Below are positions 46,609 to 56,570 of a stretch of DNA of 64,000 nt, in pieces. The stretch's first letter is position 1. Each line of letters begins with the position of its first letter. Position numbers and translations under genes: made by a program. The stretch is from Cheiracanthium punctorium (lineage: Eukaryota > Arthropoda > Arachnida > Araneae > Cheiracanthiidae). The notes beneath the pieces are model-generated. The model searched no databases, was not told the DNA's origin, and worked only from the letters and a program-made list of their open reading frames with translations. The DNA is taken from the NCBI GenBank assembly GCA_038373885.1, contig JAWZYV010018267.1, positions 555,768 through 619,767 of the forward strand. The letters run 5' to 3'.

Positions 46609-48084
46609 CAGGGTGTTTCAAAAAAACGTTGACAAAATGACATGGCAGATCAGTCATACAAAAAGGATCAAAAATCGCATAGGAACAGAGGGTCGCAACT
46701 GCGATCCTGAGCCGTTACAGGGCGTATAAAATAATACTTAACACAAAAAGAAGAAACAAAACCATGGCAGATCGTTTTATTGATAATTACTCACTCACAT
46801 GCGACTAATGCAAGCAAACTGTTGGGCCTACAGGAGATGCTCAAAGTTTTTGCCAGGCCTGGCATCTACGTTGCATGGAACGCCGCACCTTCTAAAAGAT
46901 ACCAGGTGTATCTCGAACACATCCGGCTGTCACAACGATTCTTCCTACCAAGTCTTCCGGTGTTTCAACAGGTGTTTCATACACTACTCCTTTTAAAAAT
47001 CCCCTAAGAAAAAATCCAAGGGAGACAGGTCTGGTGATCGTGGTGGCCATGCGACTGGTCCACCGCGACCAATCCAGCCACCAGGAAAAGTAGCCTGCAG
47101 ATGTGCTCTGACGTCTGTGCTGAAATGTGCAGGGGCTCCGTCGTGTTGAAATCGAATGTGTCCACGAATAGGCATCGGGACATCATTCAGCATTTCTGGC
47201 AGAACCTCTTGCAAGAATGTTAAATAAATGGAACCGTTAAGTCTTTCTGGGAGAATATACGGACCAAGTAAACAGTCTCCTACAATGCCAGCCCACACGT
47301 TAACGGAACATTTTCGTTGTGCGCCGTGCGCACGTGTAGCATGCGGGTTTTCATCCGCCCACGTATGCAGGTTGTGAAAGTTCATCACACCCTCTAATGG
47401 GAACGCAGCTTCATCCGTGAAGAGAACACTTGCTGCGAAGTTTCGGTCTGCAGCATGTTCTTGCAAAAACCACCGCGCAAAATCCATGCGATTATTGTAA
47501 TCTCTCGGTTCCAGTGCCTGGACGCGTTGTAAATGATAAGGATGTAGTCCTTCGTCGTGTACAATGCGCCAGACGGTAGCGTGGGGGATATGGGTCTCTC
47601 GGGATACAACTCGTGTACTTGTTGAAGGATTACGTTGGAATTCTTGGACAACTCTTTCTTCAGCATCAACTGTCCGAGTTATTCGTTGGCGACCAACATC
47701 CGGCTTGTGCACGTCGAACGAGCCGGTTTCACACAATCGTCGATGCAGAGTGGCAAAGTATGAGCGGCTAGGCACATTTCTACCAGGATATTTCTCACAA
47801 TACATTCGCAAGGCTTCTCGTCCATTGCAGTCGGCCATGCCATAAATTAAATGCATGCCAGCCATTTCGCGGTGCGTGTAACTAGCCATGTTACGCCCAA
47901 AGCATCCACGGATAGAATGAAGCCAATCTTCGTTTGCTCAGCTCGTGTTTGTATCGCAACGTCCTCTCGTGGCTCTAGCGCCCTCTATAGGCGTTTGCGA
48001 CCCTCTGTTCCTATTCGATTTTTGATCCTTGTTGTATGACAGATCTGCCATGTCATTTTGTCCACGTTTTTTTGAAACACCCTG
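46609..48084 (-). mobile_element. IS630/Tc1/mariner element of the DUF4817 type (1,476 bp)
   Basis: Long, nearly identical inverted ends of about 90 bp begin CAGGGTGTTTCAAAAAAACG and include GACAAAATGACATGGCAGAT and AATAGGAACAGAGGG-like segments. TA flanks both ends (46607-46608, 48085-48086). The transposase lies on the minus strand. High TIR similarity suggests a comparatively young copy. Confidence 0.93.
46993..47889 (-). pseudogene. DUF4817 mariner-type transposase, C-terminal frameshift
   Basis: 298 aa are open. Residues about 1-60 are the DUF4817 helix-turn-helix (MAGMHLIYGMADCNGREALRMYCEKYPGR type), about 75-125 a second HTH (STSTRVVSRETHIPHATVWRIVHDEGLHPYHLQRVQ), followed by a DDE_3 core with Asp159 (LFTDEAAF), Asp250 (QHDGAPAHF) and Asp287 (RSPDLSPLDFF). 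The last two are separated by 36 residues. The frame shifts right after LSPLDFFLG, where the family continues with WG and about 60 more residues; the remaining downstream sequence contains further stops. It has probably lost activity only recently. Confidence 0.9.
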
Positions 48085-48245
48085 TATATAATGCACATAT
48101 ACCAAGAATATTTACACGTAGACTAAACATAATTTCTCTATTTACAAAAATGATAGAGCTTTTATTTTTAAACAGAAGGAGTGGTAAAGTTTATTGACTC
48201 GCTAGCGCCACAGTGTCTGGAGCACAGTTCCCAGTTTTATTTGTA

Positions 48246-49325
48246 CAGTGGAACCTGTCTAATGGGACTACCCTTGGGAAGAACAAAACTGATCACTTTA
48301 TAAAGATGGTCACCTTACAAAGGTGGTAAAGTGTGATGGTTGTAAAGCTAAGTTGCATTAAAGTTGTCACTATAGACCAGTGGTTCCCAACCTTTTTTTA
48401 ATCGTGACCCCTTTTAGATTTTTCAAAAATTTTCGCGACCCCCCCATCTGCCATGTTTGACCAATAAAAAAAATAATAATGAAAAAATATGTCATGAAAT
48501 TTAGAATTGATGTCTTTTTAACAGGTACTGATTATTAAAAGTATGATTGAGGTTGAATTTGACTGACAAGTTTGGTTATTCTTGGCTGAATATTGGTCGA
48601 ATCCAACCGCATATCATATTAGACATCTAATTTATTACTGGCTTTTGTCTTAATCTGCAAAAGAGTTGAAAATCCAAATTCACGCAGGTAAGTGTGGATG
48701 CAAATGGCGTTAACATTTGACAGGAAAGCTCAGAAATTATCGGATATGAGCAACGCACAGCACACCGAATTGAGTTAACGGTTCTTCTTTTTATAAATCA
48801 CTTGCGGAGGAGTCCTTTTGCAAATTCAAAAATTCACCCTGGACTTCATCAGGAAGATCGGGGAAATCTGGAGATGTGTGAAATGGATTTTACACGAGTG
48901 CAACCTCTTGTTCATCGAACTCTGGGAAATATCTTTGAATTTCAGATTCAAAGGCTTCAAAGTTGCTACTCATTACCCCCTTTAAATTAATTGCAATTCC
49001 TATTTCCGATTCTTCTGTCTTAATGCATAGGTTCTCAAGCATTAGTTAACACTGCTAGATTCAACGATGTCAGTTTTTGTAGCTTTGATACAAAAGCGCT
49101 GACGAAAATAAGGAATTTTTCTTTCCAAAGGAAAAGGGAGAAATGGTGTCTCATGCCAAAGAAACATGAAAATAGTTTACTATTAATTTCCTACAAAAGC
49201 GGTCTGCGGCGACCCCCGACAAAAGGTTTGGCGACCCACTTGGGGGTAGCGACCCCTCGGTTGGGAACCACTGCTATAGACAGACGATCTCTTTACCAAG
49301 GTGGTCACTTTAGCAGGCTCCACCG
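48246..49325. mobile_element. pogo/Tigger-like MITE, split by a hAT element
   Basis: The ends CAGTGGAACCTGTCTAA and, as reverse complement, CGGTGGAGCCTGCTAAAG are flanked by TA (48244-48245, 49326-49327). Without the hAT insertion and its TSD the MITE would be about 176 bp. Internal GGTGGTCACTTT-type repeats match between halves. Confidence 0.78.
48378..49273. mobile_element. hAT-type element (896 bp), TSD CTATAGAC
   Basis: The termini are CAGTGGTTCCCAACC and its exact reverse complement, flanked by a perfect CTATAGAC (48370-48377, 49274-49281). The ends are typical of Charlie-like hAT MITEs. The interior holds only a short plus-strand frame (48802-48990) without recognisable domains. Confidence 0.93.
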
Positions 49326-49953
49326 TATTTGAATGGACGACGGCACACTGATACGGGGAAAAAATCTTCCGTTCATCTCTCCATTTTATAGGGGACGGAT
49401 TTTGCGGTTTAGTGCAGAAATCTTTTATCGGTAAACCCCGAATTGCCATTAAAAAGTCGTAAGATTCGCGACGAGAATGCCCTCTTACCCACTGCAGTCA
49501 CATTAGACGCAGCGGCAATCAGCATCGGCCTTAAGTCATGCTGAAGCATAGGCGAACATACCAACTCCCGCAATTTGTACAGCTTTCATTCTTTCAACTG
49601 CTCTCATAAGTTATCCACACCACCCAGACATAAGGGTTACAAATCCTCATCATAAAAGTAAAACATATTCTAAGATATCAGACAAAGCGAGTGCCTGGCA
49701 ATGTATAGCTGGACTGGTGTTAAAAAAGTCTGGTGTTAATGTTCTTTCTCAAATTGTAAATAGCAGGTAATAGTGATAATAGTTGTAAATAATTGGGGTT
49801 GGTTTACTACAGTCCTCAGAGAAAAGAATGGGAATTACTTAATCTGGAAAACTTAATGCCATCCTAAAACGCGAGAATGTATGCTGTGAACACTGTATAT
49901 TAGGGCGGAGCGTAAAAAAAAAATTGATTTTGTTTTTGCCCTAGTGCTAAAAA
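49326..49953. other. No gene recognised
   Basis: Unassigned sequence. Near 49898 the motif TAGGGCGGAGCGTAAAA could be a further-out end of the unclassified transposon, but no partner end was found. Confidence 0.4.
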
Positions 49954-50036
49954 GTTGTGTACTGGTGGGTAGGTCACATGTGCAAAATTTTAAGGAAAAC
50001 AAAAAATATCTTCCGGTTCCAAAATGACCATGTTTT

Positions 50037-50388
50037 TTAACAGATTTTTATTATAAATGCTTTTTTCTATTGTTTTGTACGCAGCTCGTCATTTTGTTTA
50101 TAAATAAAACTCAGAATGAAAAACAAAAGAAATTTACCACAGAGAGATTGTAGCTAGTGTAATGCGTGCGCAAACGTTGATGTTCTGCTGTTTTCACTGT
50201 GCAGTCACAATCAAGGTCTCCTTCATTTAGAAGGGGAATTCCATTTCGTATTTTTATTCAAGAGCGTTTCTCTTTGCTTTTGTTCTCGAGCTAGTGATTA
50301 TTTTATAATCGTGCATTCTAAATTAGTTAAAACTAGTTAAATATTAATAACACTGTATGATTTAGCAATTATTTGAAAGAAAACAATA
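50037..50388. promoter_or_regulatory. 5' leader of the unclassified transposon
   Basis: AT-rich leader between the inverted repeat and the Met at 50389. No clear promoter motif can be defended. Confidence 0.35.
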
Positions 50389-51556
50389 ATGCAGAATAGA
50401 AGCAGTGTATTTTGTCCAGTGTTTGGCGCTCCAACAGAGTTAAGTTGTCATATTTTGCCAACATATAGGGATGTAATGAAATATTATTTGTTGGTGCGAA
50501 TTGATTTTAAAGAAAAGTTGAAGAAAGCCAATCCAGGTGCTTCAGAAATCGCAGATAAAGTTGCAGAGAGAATTGAAGTAATTTGGCGCACAGCATCTCT
50601 GCCATTTATTTCACGCCAACGTATAGTACAGATGATTCGATCAAACAATGAAAAATACAAGAACATAAAGAAATATTTTGGTGTGAAAAAACTGACAACC
50701 TCAACTTTAGAAACGAAGCTTATAACCTTCCAGAAAGACTCTGAGAAGCTGTTCGACATTTCTTCCTGTAAATGTGTTTCATTTGATAAATGTTCTTGCC
50801 CAAATTCTAAAAGAGTTCCTGAAATTGAAAAACCTGGTCTTACAGACAAAAGAACACTTAGGCAAATGTTCACAGGTGCAGTTAATTTAAAAGAAACTTT
50901 AAAAATGAGAAAGCGAGCCGATAGAAAGCAGAAAGAGACAGAACGAATGATTCTTAAAAGAAACGTTTCTTCATCTTCTACTCAGTCTAGGATCGCTACT
51001 CCTGATCAAGATTCTGATGAAGATTATCGTAATTCTGATGATAATGACATGGATTATTTCAAGCCTTCCTCACATACAGCCAGTTTGATACAATCTGAAA
51101 GGAAAAAGACGCCACGATCAAACCGATACTCAGCAGTAGCTATAGCTTGTGATAGAACTGGAGTTTCAGATGGGGCTGGAGCTATTATTATAAGTGCTGT
51201 TTTAGAAGATTTGGGAATGATTACTGAAAATGACACGTCAAATGTAGTTGATCGACATAAAATAAGGAGAGAAAGGAAAAGAATTCGGACAGATTATCAA
51301 CAGGAAAATGAAAGAGATATGGAAACACTAAAGGGACTTTATTTTGACGGACGGAAGAACCAAACTCTAATTCAAGAAAACATAAGAGGAAAAATGTATG
51401 AGAAGACAGTGCTGGAAGAGCACATTACACTGATTAAGGAACCAGGAAGCAAATACCTTGGACACACAGTATCAACGTCCTCGTCGGCTTTAAATTATTT
51501 TTCAAATGATCTTGCAGTTCTTGGAGAGTAAGAGTATTGATATTCATCAGTTTGTA
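50389..51556 (+). pseudogene. Transposase-like ORF of the unclassified transposon, N-terminal half
   Basis: 380 aa are open. Residues about 5-110 hold a helical region (FCPVFGAPTELSCHILPTYRDV, then ISRQRIVQMIRS). About residues 120-150 form a Cys cluster (SCKCVSFDKCSCP) that may bind zinc, followed by LTDKRTLRQMFTG. A Ser/Asp-rich linker comes next, and the C-part (AVAIACDRTGVSDGAGAIIISAVLEDLG) starts a catalytic-looking fold. The frame stops at 51531, but a one-base shift near 51520 continues as LESKSIDIHQFVAIGCDG, and that stretch is cut by the Tc1 element at a TA. Both a frameshift and an insertion therefore inactivate it. I know the family only as an uncharacterised repeat protein. Confidence 0.75.
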
Positions 51557-52966
51557 CACTGCTGGCCATCGTAAATGCAACACCCTGAAGGAAGCATGCA
51601 AATAATATGAAATTTACAACATGCATTAGCTGAGGTGAGATATGCAAATGATTAGAATTTCAGCGCAGACGCACATCAAGCGCGCCTGTGGCGCCACCTC
51701 AAAGCGCTATTTAAGGCTTGGAGATTTCGACGGTTTCAAGTACAGCAATTGTGTTTTTCTTGCTTTTTTTTCAAAAAAAACGATAAATTATGCCTCGTAG
51801 GAAACAACGATCATCTTTTGATCAAGTATCCGAGTTTGACAGAGGAAGGATAGTGGCATACCGAGATTGTGGGTTATCTTTCAGGGAAATCGGTCGTCGT
51901 ATTGGACGAAACCAAACAACTGTGATGCGGATATGTGATCGTTGGGTGCAGGAGGGTACGACGGACAGACGTGATCGACCGCATCGACCTCAGTGCACCA
52001 CGTCACGTGATGACAGGCAGATTGTACGCATGGCAGTGACGGACCGCTCAGTCACATCACGAACCACATCACAGCAGATTCAGTCTGTAACGCATCATCC
52101 AGTGTCTGCGCGTACCATTCGACGTCGTTTACAGCAGAATGGTCTGTCCGCAAGACGTCCGTTGCTTTGTCTACCTCTGACGCGGAACCACAGACGTCTC
52201 CGCCGCCAATGGTGCGATGAAAGAAGGATGTGGACGACAGAATGGAATGAAATTCTCTTTACTGACGAGTCACGCTTCTGTATGCAACACCACGACGGTC
52301 GGATTCGAGTCTGGAGACACCGTGGAGAGAGGATGCTGAACAGCTGCATTATGCACCGTCACACTGGTCCTGCACCGGGTATTATGGTATGGGGCGGTAT
52401 CGGATATCTCTCTCGCACTCCTCTAGTACGCATTGCCGGTACTTTAACCAGCCAGCGCTACATCTCCGAGGTGTTGGAGCCAGTTGTCCTTTCTTACCTT
52501 CAGGGCTTGCCAACAGCCATATTTCAGCAGGATAATGCACGGCCACACGTGGCACGCATTGTCCAAGGGTTCTTCGTCAATCACCAGATTGAATTGCTTC
52601 CCTGGCCGGCGCGCTCTCCGGATCTTTCGCCGATAGAAAACATGTGGTCCATGGTTGCTCAACGACTGACCCAGAGTTCATCCCCAGCTGTCACACCAGA
52701 TCAACTTTGGCAACGTGTGGAAGCTGCTTGGTCTGCTGTACCCCAAGAACACATTCAAAGTCTCTTTGAATCAATGCCGAGGCGTGTGGCAGCTGTGATC
52801 TCCAACAACGGCGGCTACTCTGGGTACTGATTTTGGCAGGAACCACGCTTCATAGAATGCTGTAAATTTAATCATTTGTTACTTGGTCAACATGTTATCT
52901 ACACAATAAATTTTGTTGTGATATCTCTTGTTTTTCTTGGTGTTGCAATTTGGGTGGCCAGCAGTG
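51557..52966 (+). mobile_element. Tc1-like element (1,410 bp) with open transposase
   Basis: The ends CACTGCTGGCCATCGTAAAT and, as reverse complement, CACTGCTGGCCACCCAAATT (matching over about 28 bp with few differences) are flanked by TA (51555-51556, 52967-52968). It interrupts a transposase ORF and carries a complete ORF of its own, the only unbroken full-length transposase in the window. Confidence 0.95.
51790..52830 (+). CDS. Tc1-like transposase, full length and open (346 aa)
   Basis: Tc1-family transposases bind their TIRs and cut-and-paste at TA. Residues about 10-55 are the first HTH (VSEFDRGRIVAYRDCGLSFR), about 70-120 the second (ARTIRRRLQQNGLSARRP), with a basic linker between. 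The core has Asp159 (LFTDESRF), Asp248 (FQQDNARPH) and Glu283 (LSPIENMW) with 34 residues between the last two, the DD34E pattern, plus the Gly-rich MVWGGIGY. The length is normal, and the ATG follows an A-rich leader about 230 bp into the element. No stop or frameshift is seen, so it may be active or a recent arrival. Confidence 0.95.
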   Translation: MPRRKQRSSFDQVSEFDRGRIVAYRDCGLSFREIGRRIGRNQTTVMRICDRWVQEGTTDRRDRPHRPQCTTSRDDRQIVRMAVTDRSVTSRTTSQQIQSVTHHPVSARTIRRRLQQNGLSARRPLLCLPLTRNHRRLRRQWCDERRMWTTEWNEILFTDESRFCMQHHDGRIRVWRHRGERMLNSCIMHRHTGPAPGIMVWGGIGYLSRTPLVRIAGTLTSQRYISEVLEPVVLSYLQGLPTAIFQQDNARPHVARIVQGFFVNHQIELLPWPARSPDLSPIENMWSMVAQRLTQSSSPAVTPDQLWQRVEAAWSAVPQEHIQSLFESMPRRVAAVISNNGGYSGY

Positions 52967-53922
52967 TAGCTATAGGGTGCGACGGAACAGCTGTTAATAC
53001 TGTTTACAAAAAAGGCATAATTCACCGTTTTGCGGAAGCTATTGGGAAACCCGTACACTGGTTTATCTGCCAGTTACAAGGGAATGAGTTGCCACTCCGT
53101 CATTTAATGCAGCATTTAGATGGTGGAAATAATGGCCCTAATGCATTTTCTGGTCCAATTGGGAAAGCTCTGGCAAGTTGTGAAAAACGCCCAGTTGTAA
53201 GATTTGTAGCCATTTCGAGTGAATTTCAAGAAAATAGATATAAAGGATCTTAGCACAGAGCAGCAATATATATGGAATATTTGTCAAGCTGTCTTAAATG
53301 GAAGCTGCTCATCAAGTATGTCACAAAAGCATCCTGGAAAATTATCTCATGCACGCTGGCTAACAACTACAAATCGCATTATGCGTTTGTACATTACCTG
53401 TTCAACGACTTCAACTTCAAACTCTGGCAGAATTCGTAATGAAAGTTTAAGCCCCTACATGGTTTACGATCAAACTAAACCCATTTTGCACCGATGGTCC
53501 CAGAAACTTGTCGTTAATCTTATTATCCAAAGAAAAGGCTATTTCGGCCATCCAGAAGCGATAACACTGTCGATGATCACAAACAATAGAAAGGCCATTC
53601 GAGAACGTGGCCGATGTAGGATTTTACGGGCGAGAAGAGAAAAAATGGAAGGAATCCGACCCTACATCATTCCGTCACTTAACTTCAACGCAGTTTCATA
53701 CATAGATCCCATTGATTGGCAGAAATGTTTGTTGACGGAACCCCAATAACAACACATTTAACAGAAGATGATTTGAAAGTTGCGATTTTGAGTGGAGTGT
53801 CTGTAGATAAACACCTGGAAAGTCTAGAATTTCCATGCCACACCCAAAATGTGGAACGTTTTGTGAAACTCGTAACTGAAGTTTCTGCGGCTGTGTGTGG
53901 AGAAGATATGGAGACGGGTTAG
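52967..53922 (+). pseudogene. Transposase-like ORF of the unclassified transposon, C-terminal half
   Basis: After the Tc1 element the ORF resumes with AIGCDGTAVNTVYKKGIIHRF, then KPVHWFICQLQGNELPLRHLMQHLDGG, a GPNAFSGPIGKAL block, a stretch RNPGKLSH-like (KHPGKLSHARWLTT), KGYFGHPEAITLSMITNNRKAIRERG and, in another frame, PCHTQNVERFVKLVTEVSAAVCG. Strongly conserved Asp residues (GCDGT, LDGG) and a His/Cys end (PCHTQ) suggest a DDE-type nuclease, but the triad is not proven. At least two frameshifts (near 53220 and 53720) break it. Confidence 0.75.
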
Positions 53923-54011
53923 TTAGAACGCGATAGAGTCCAGAAAAGATATGCCCTCACTTGAAACCAAATGTGAGTATCGCGTAAAACCGAAATAACT
54001 GCAAGACAAGA

Positions 54012-54100
54012 TACTTAAATGCCCATGTGGTTGAGTGGGCACGGGTGGAACTCGCAATGCAGCCACCTCCTCCGTGTGAGTTCTAGGTTTTTTCGAATTT
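54012..54100 (+). repeat. Possible tRNA-derived SINE head
   Basis: CCATGTGGTTGAGTGGGCAC followed by a B-box-like GTGTGAGTTCTAGG. It is short and without the common tail, so only a weak candidate. Confidence 0.3.
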
Positions 54101-54264
54101 TAACTCAGAAAAAAGCGAAGAGCTGCATAGAAAAAAATGAAAATTAATATTTTTTTACAATTTGATTAAAATCTGCCAAATTTCACAGGCATTTTGGAAC
54201 CGGAAGATATTTTTTGTTTTCCTTATAATTTTACACACATGACCTACCCACCATTACACAACAT

Positions 54265-54394
54265 ACTTATTTAGTTGTGATATATCGTGTCTAATTATAC
54301 ATTGGGAGAAAAAGTATTGGGAAATCAATGTATCATCCTAATGAAAAACGGAGCCCCCCCCCCCCCCCAGATGGTTTCTCTGGATCCACCCCTG
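54265..54394. repeat. Terminal segment of the nested hAT-like element, repeated inverted at 56444
   Basis: Positions 54265-54394 and the inverted 56444-56567 share a stretch including GGAGCCCCCC, CATCCTAATGAAAAACGGAG, CAATGTATCATCC, and GATATATCGTGTCTAATTA, ending at the CTGGATCCACCCCTG terminus. Similarity is high, with the main differences in the C-run and end. Confidence 0.82.
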
Positions 54395-54402
54395 AATGTG
54401 GC

Positions 54403-56291
54403 TGAGAGTTTCGACTCATATTTTCTTTTGCAAGAAAGTTCGTGCCGTTGCTATTTCAGCCGTTGCGCCATCCAAATCGATATAGCATAAATTTGCCAGA
54501 CATCTGAGGTGCTTCATGTCGAATGAATTGCTGGTCATGGACATCAAAGCTTTCATACTCTTTAACAATTCTATCTTCTATGGGCTGAAACGTAAATTCT
54601 GCTCTGCTATTGTTCGATAGTAGTTCTTGCTGCAACATTTCTTTGGTTTCCTGGGAACACAGGCGTCCTCCTACAAACTCGGTCATGATGAAATCTGTGA
54701 AATGGATTGGAAGCACACTTCTACGTTTCGGAGCAGGAATCTCTTCAGCATGCCCAGAAGATAGCATTGTCGTAACTGATTTGTATAAGGTATCAAATTG
54801 TTCAACATTTCGATGCTTTTTAATTTCTTCTACAACGCTGGCAACCTTGAATCATCACTTATAGCAGGTCCATAGCTTTAGACTGCTGAGCATTATTGGC
54901 TGGATCTAACAAGGATAGAAGGGAATGCTAAAGAGTTCTAAGAAATACAAACTGAGGAATTTTATTTCGTGAAAGCAGAACAGTTGCTTCCATTAAAATG
55001 TCAATAGAGTTTGAGTCAGCACACTTCTGAAGAACCTTGATAAGTTCTGAGTAATTATTTAGTATCGCTACTGTACAGCGGTAATGTGCAGACCATTGTT
55101 GAGGCAATAGACGATTCAGTGCTTGCCCTCTCATACGCATTTACAACGTGATGCTTCCCAGTGAATTTATAGAGCAGATATCGAAGAAACTGCGCAAATC
55201 TTTGTTCCCTTGAAATAGCACTTATAACCACTAAGTGCAATTTATGGTTTTAGCAATGAATGCAAGGAATTTCTTTCTTGAGTTGACTCTTGAGTTTAGC
55301 CTGCACGTCACCGTACGCTCCAGCCATGACGGTAGCACCATAGTAACATTGAGAGATGATGTTCTTTGGGTGCAGTCCCGGTTTATTGAGCTCATCCAGA
55401 ATTGTTGTACAGACCGCATTTGCATCCAGATAAACTGTAGTAACAATGCTAACTAAATTCTCAAATGTAATTCCTTCTTTTACGGCACGGATGACGATAG
55501 ACTCATTTTCAGTCCCATTTCTATCTTTCGTTCCATCCACTTTGATAGGGAAGAATGGAAGATCTGCTCCCTGAACTCTCCTCGCAATTTCTTCTTGAAC
55601 CATTTTCACTAATATAGATAATTTCATTCTGCATTTCCGGAGATTTGTATGTAGTATTCTTTGGTATTCTGGTTACAATATCAGCTAGTTTGTTGTCCTT
55701 TCTAAGTGTATATTCAAAAAGCTGCCTAAATAAACCTGAAGAAGAGTCATCAAATTCATCATATTCCTTATCCCCTCGCAGCGACATTTCATTAGTCATA
55801 ATGAAATTCACTATGTCCAACAGTGAAGAGATGTAATAACGGTTATTATGCAACTGACTATCATTGACGAGAGTGCTCACCTCCTTATGCTGTTTTTCCC
55901 GTATTTGAAGATCTTTCCAGGCACACACAGCAGCAATATGACCACCCGACATTTCATGCAAAATAAAACCACGACCTTTCTCCAAAACAGACTTCCAATT
56001 ACGGAATCCTCCTCTACGATACGTGTATTCAACAGTGACGGCACTGTTGCAGAATTTTCTGCAACAAAAGCAGAACGCTGTATCTCTTTGAACCGAATAT
56101 TCCAACCACGGACGACCGATGTACCACTTTTCAGAGAAGGATCGGAGTTTCGATCCGTGTAAAGACTGGGGAAATGGTCCTTTAGGTTGAGAAGGCACTT
56201 CCTCTCCCAAATTAAATGGAAAATTAGAAGGGCAAACACTAACTAATGAAGAGGATGTAACAGTTGAAACTGATGAGGAAAGCGGATACAT
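54403..56291 (-). pseudogene. hAT transposase with TTF-type zinc finger and DUF4371 (5' part)
   Basis: From the Met at 56291, residues about 45-100 are the TTF-type zinc finger (KLRSFSEKWYIGRPWLEYSVQRDTAFC type, with FCFCCRKFC). A helical region follows, then in a second frame (55627-55250) the DUF4371 core: FFPIKVDGTKDRNGTE with the first catalytic Asp, and SQCYYGATVMAGAYGDVQAKL, where families usually have CYDGA. The second catalytic Asp is therefore Tyr here. Further blocks (KNHKLHLVV, 54767-54456) continue to the insertion at 54403. Several frameshifts and stops show decay. The C-terminal end is at 44187-44025. Related host genes (ZMYM-like) derive from this class. Confidence 0.85.
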
Positions 56292-56443
56292 AGTAGCAGA
56301 TTAAAGAGAAGAAGCACTAGAAACAGTTATACTTGAGGATGTGCGTTGCACTCGTAGTAGCTGCAGCAGAACACGAAACAGGTGTGAAATACCTTAGTTT
56401 ACCTTATTATTTAGTACCTAATTATAAATAATAAGGTAATCTG

Positions 56444-56570
56444 GGCGGATCCAAGGAAACCATCTGGGGGGGCTCCGTTTTTCATTAGGATGATACATTG
56501 ATTTCCCAATACTTTTTCTCCCAATGTATAATTAGACACGATATATCACAACTAAATAAGTATGTTGTCT
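56444..56570. repeat. Inverted partial copy of the nested hAT-like end
   Basis: It starts CTGGGCGGATCCAAGG and matches the reverse complement of 54265-54394 up to AAGTATGTTGT, where both similarities stop. Its own second terminus was not found. It lies upstream of the outer hAT transposase. Confidence 0.75.

Larger units (their letters stand above)
49954..54262 (+). mobile_element. Unclassified DNA transposon with inverted ends of about 80 bp
   Basis: The left segment from GTTGTGTACTGGTGGGTAGG through ATCTTCCGGTTCCAAAATG (49954-50036) is repeated inverted at 54182-54262 with few mismatches. Between them lies an open frame split by a Tc1 insertion (50389-51556, 52967-53922). I found no TSD, so the real ends may differ by some bases. 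The protein family occurs in many invertebrate genomes as uncharacterised repeats, to my knowledge; I cannot name its superfamily with certainty. Confidence 0.72.
44196..54394. mobile_element. Nested hAT-like element, TSD AATGTGGC
   Basis: The termini CAGTGGTGGATTCA (left) and CAGGGGTGGATCCA (right, reverse complement) are flanked by identical 8-mers AATGTGGC (44188-44195, 54395-54402). The insertion lies within the transposase gene of the outer hAT element, whose C-terminal end continues at 44187. No transposase of its own is seen, and most of its 10.2 kb is later insertions. Poly-C/G runs follow each end, as in the small MITEs. Confidence 0.85.

Noticed and set aside
46398..46729. Coding frames rich in Tyr and Ile
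   Set aside because: They are translations of the TA microsatellite.
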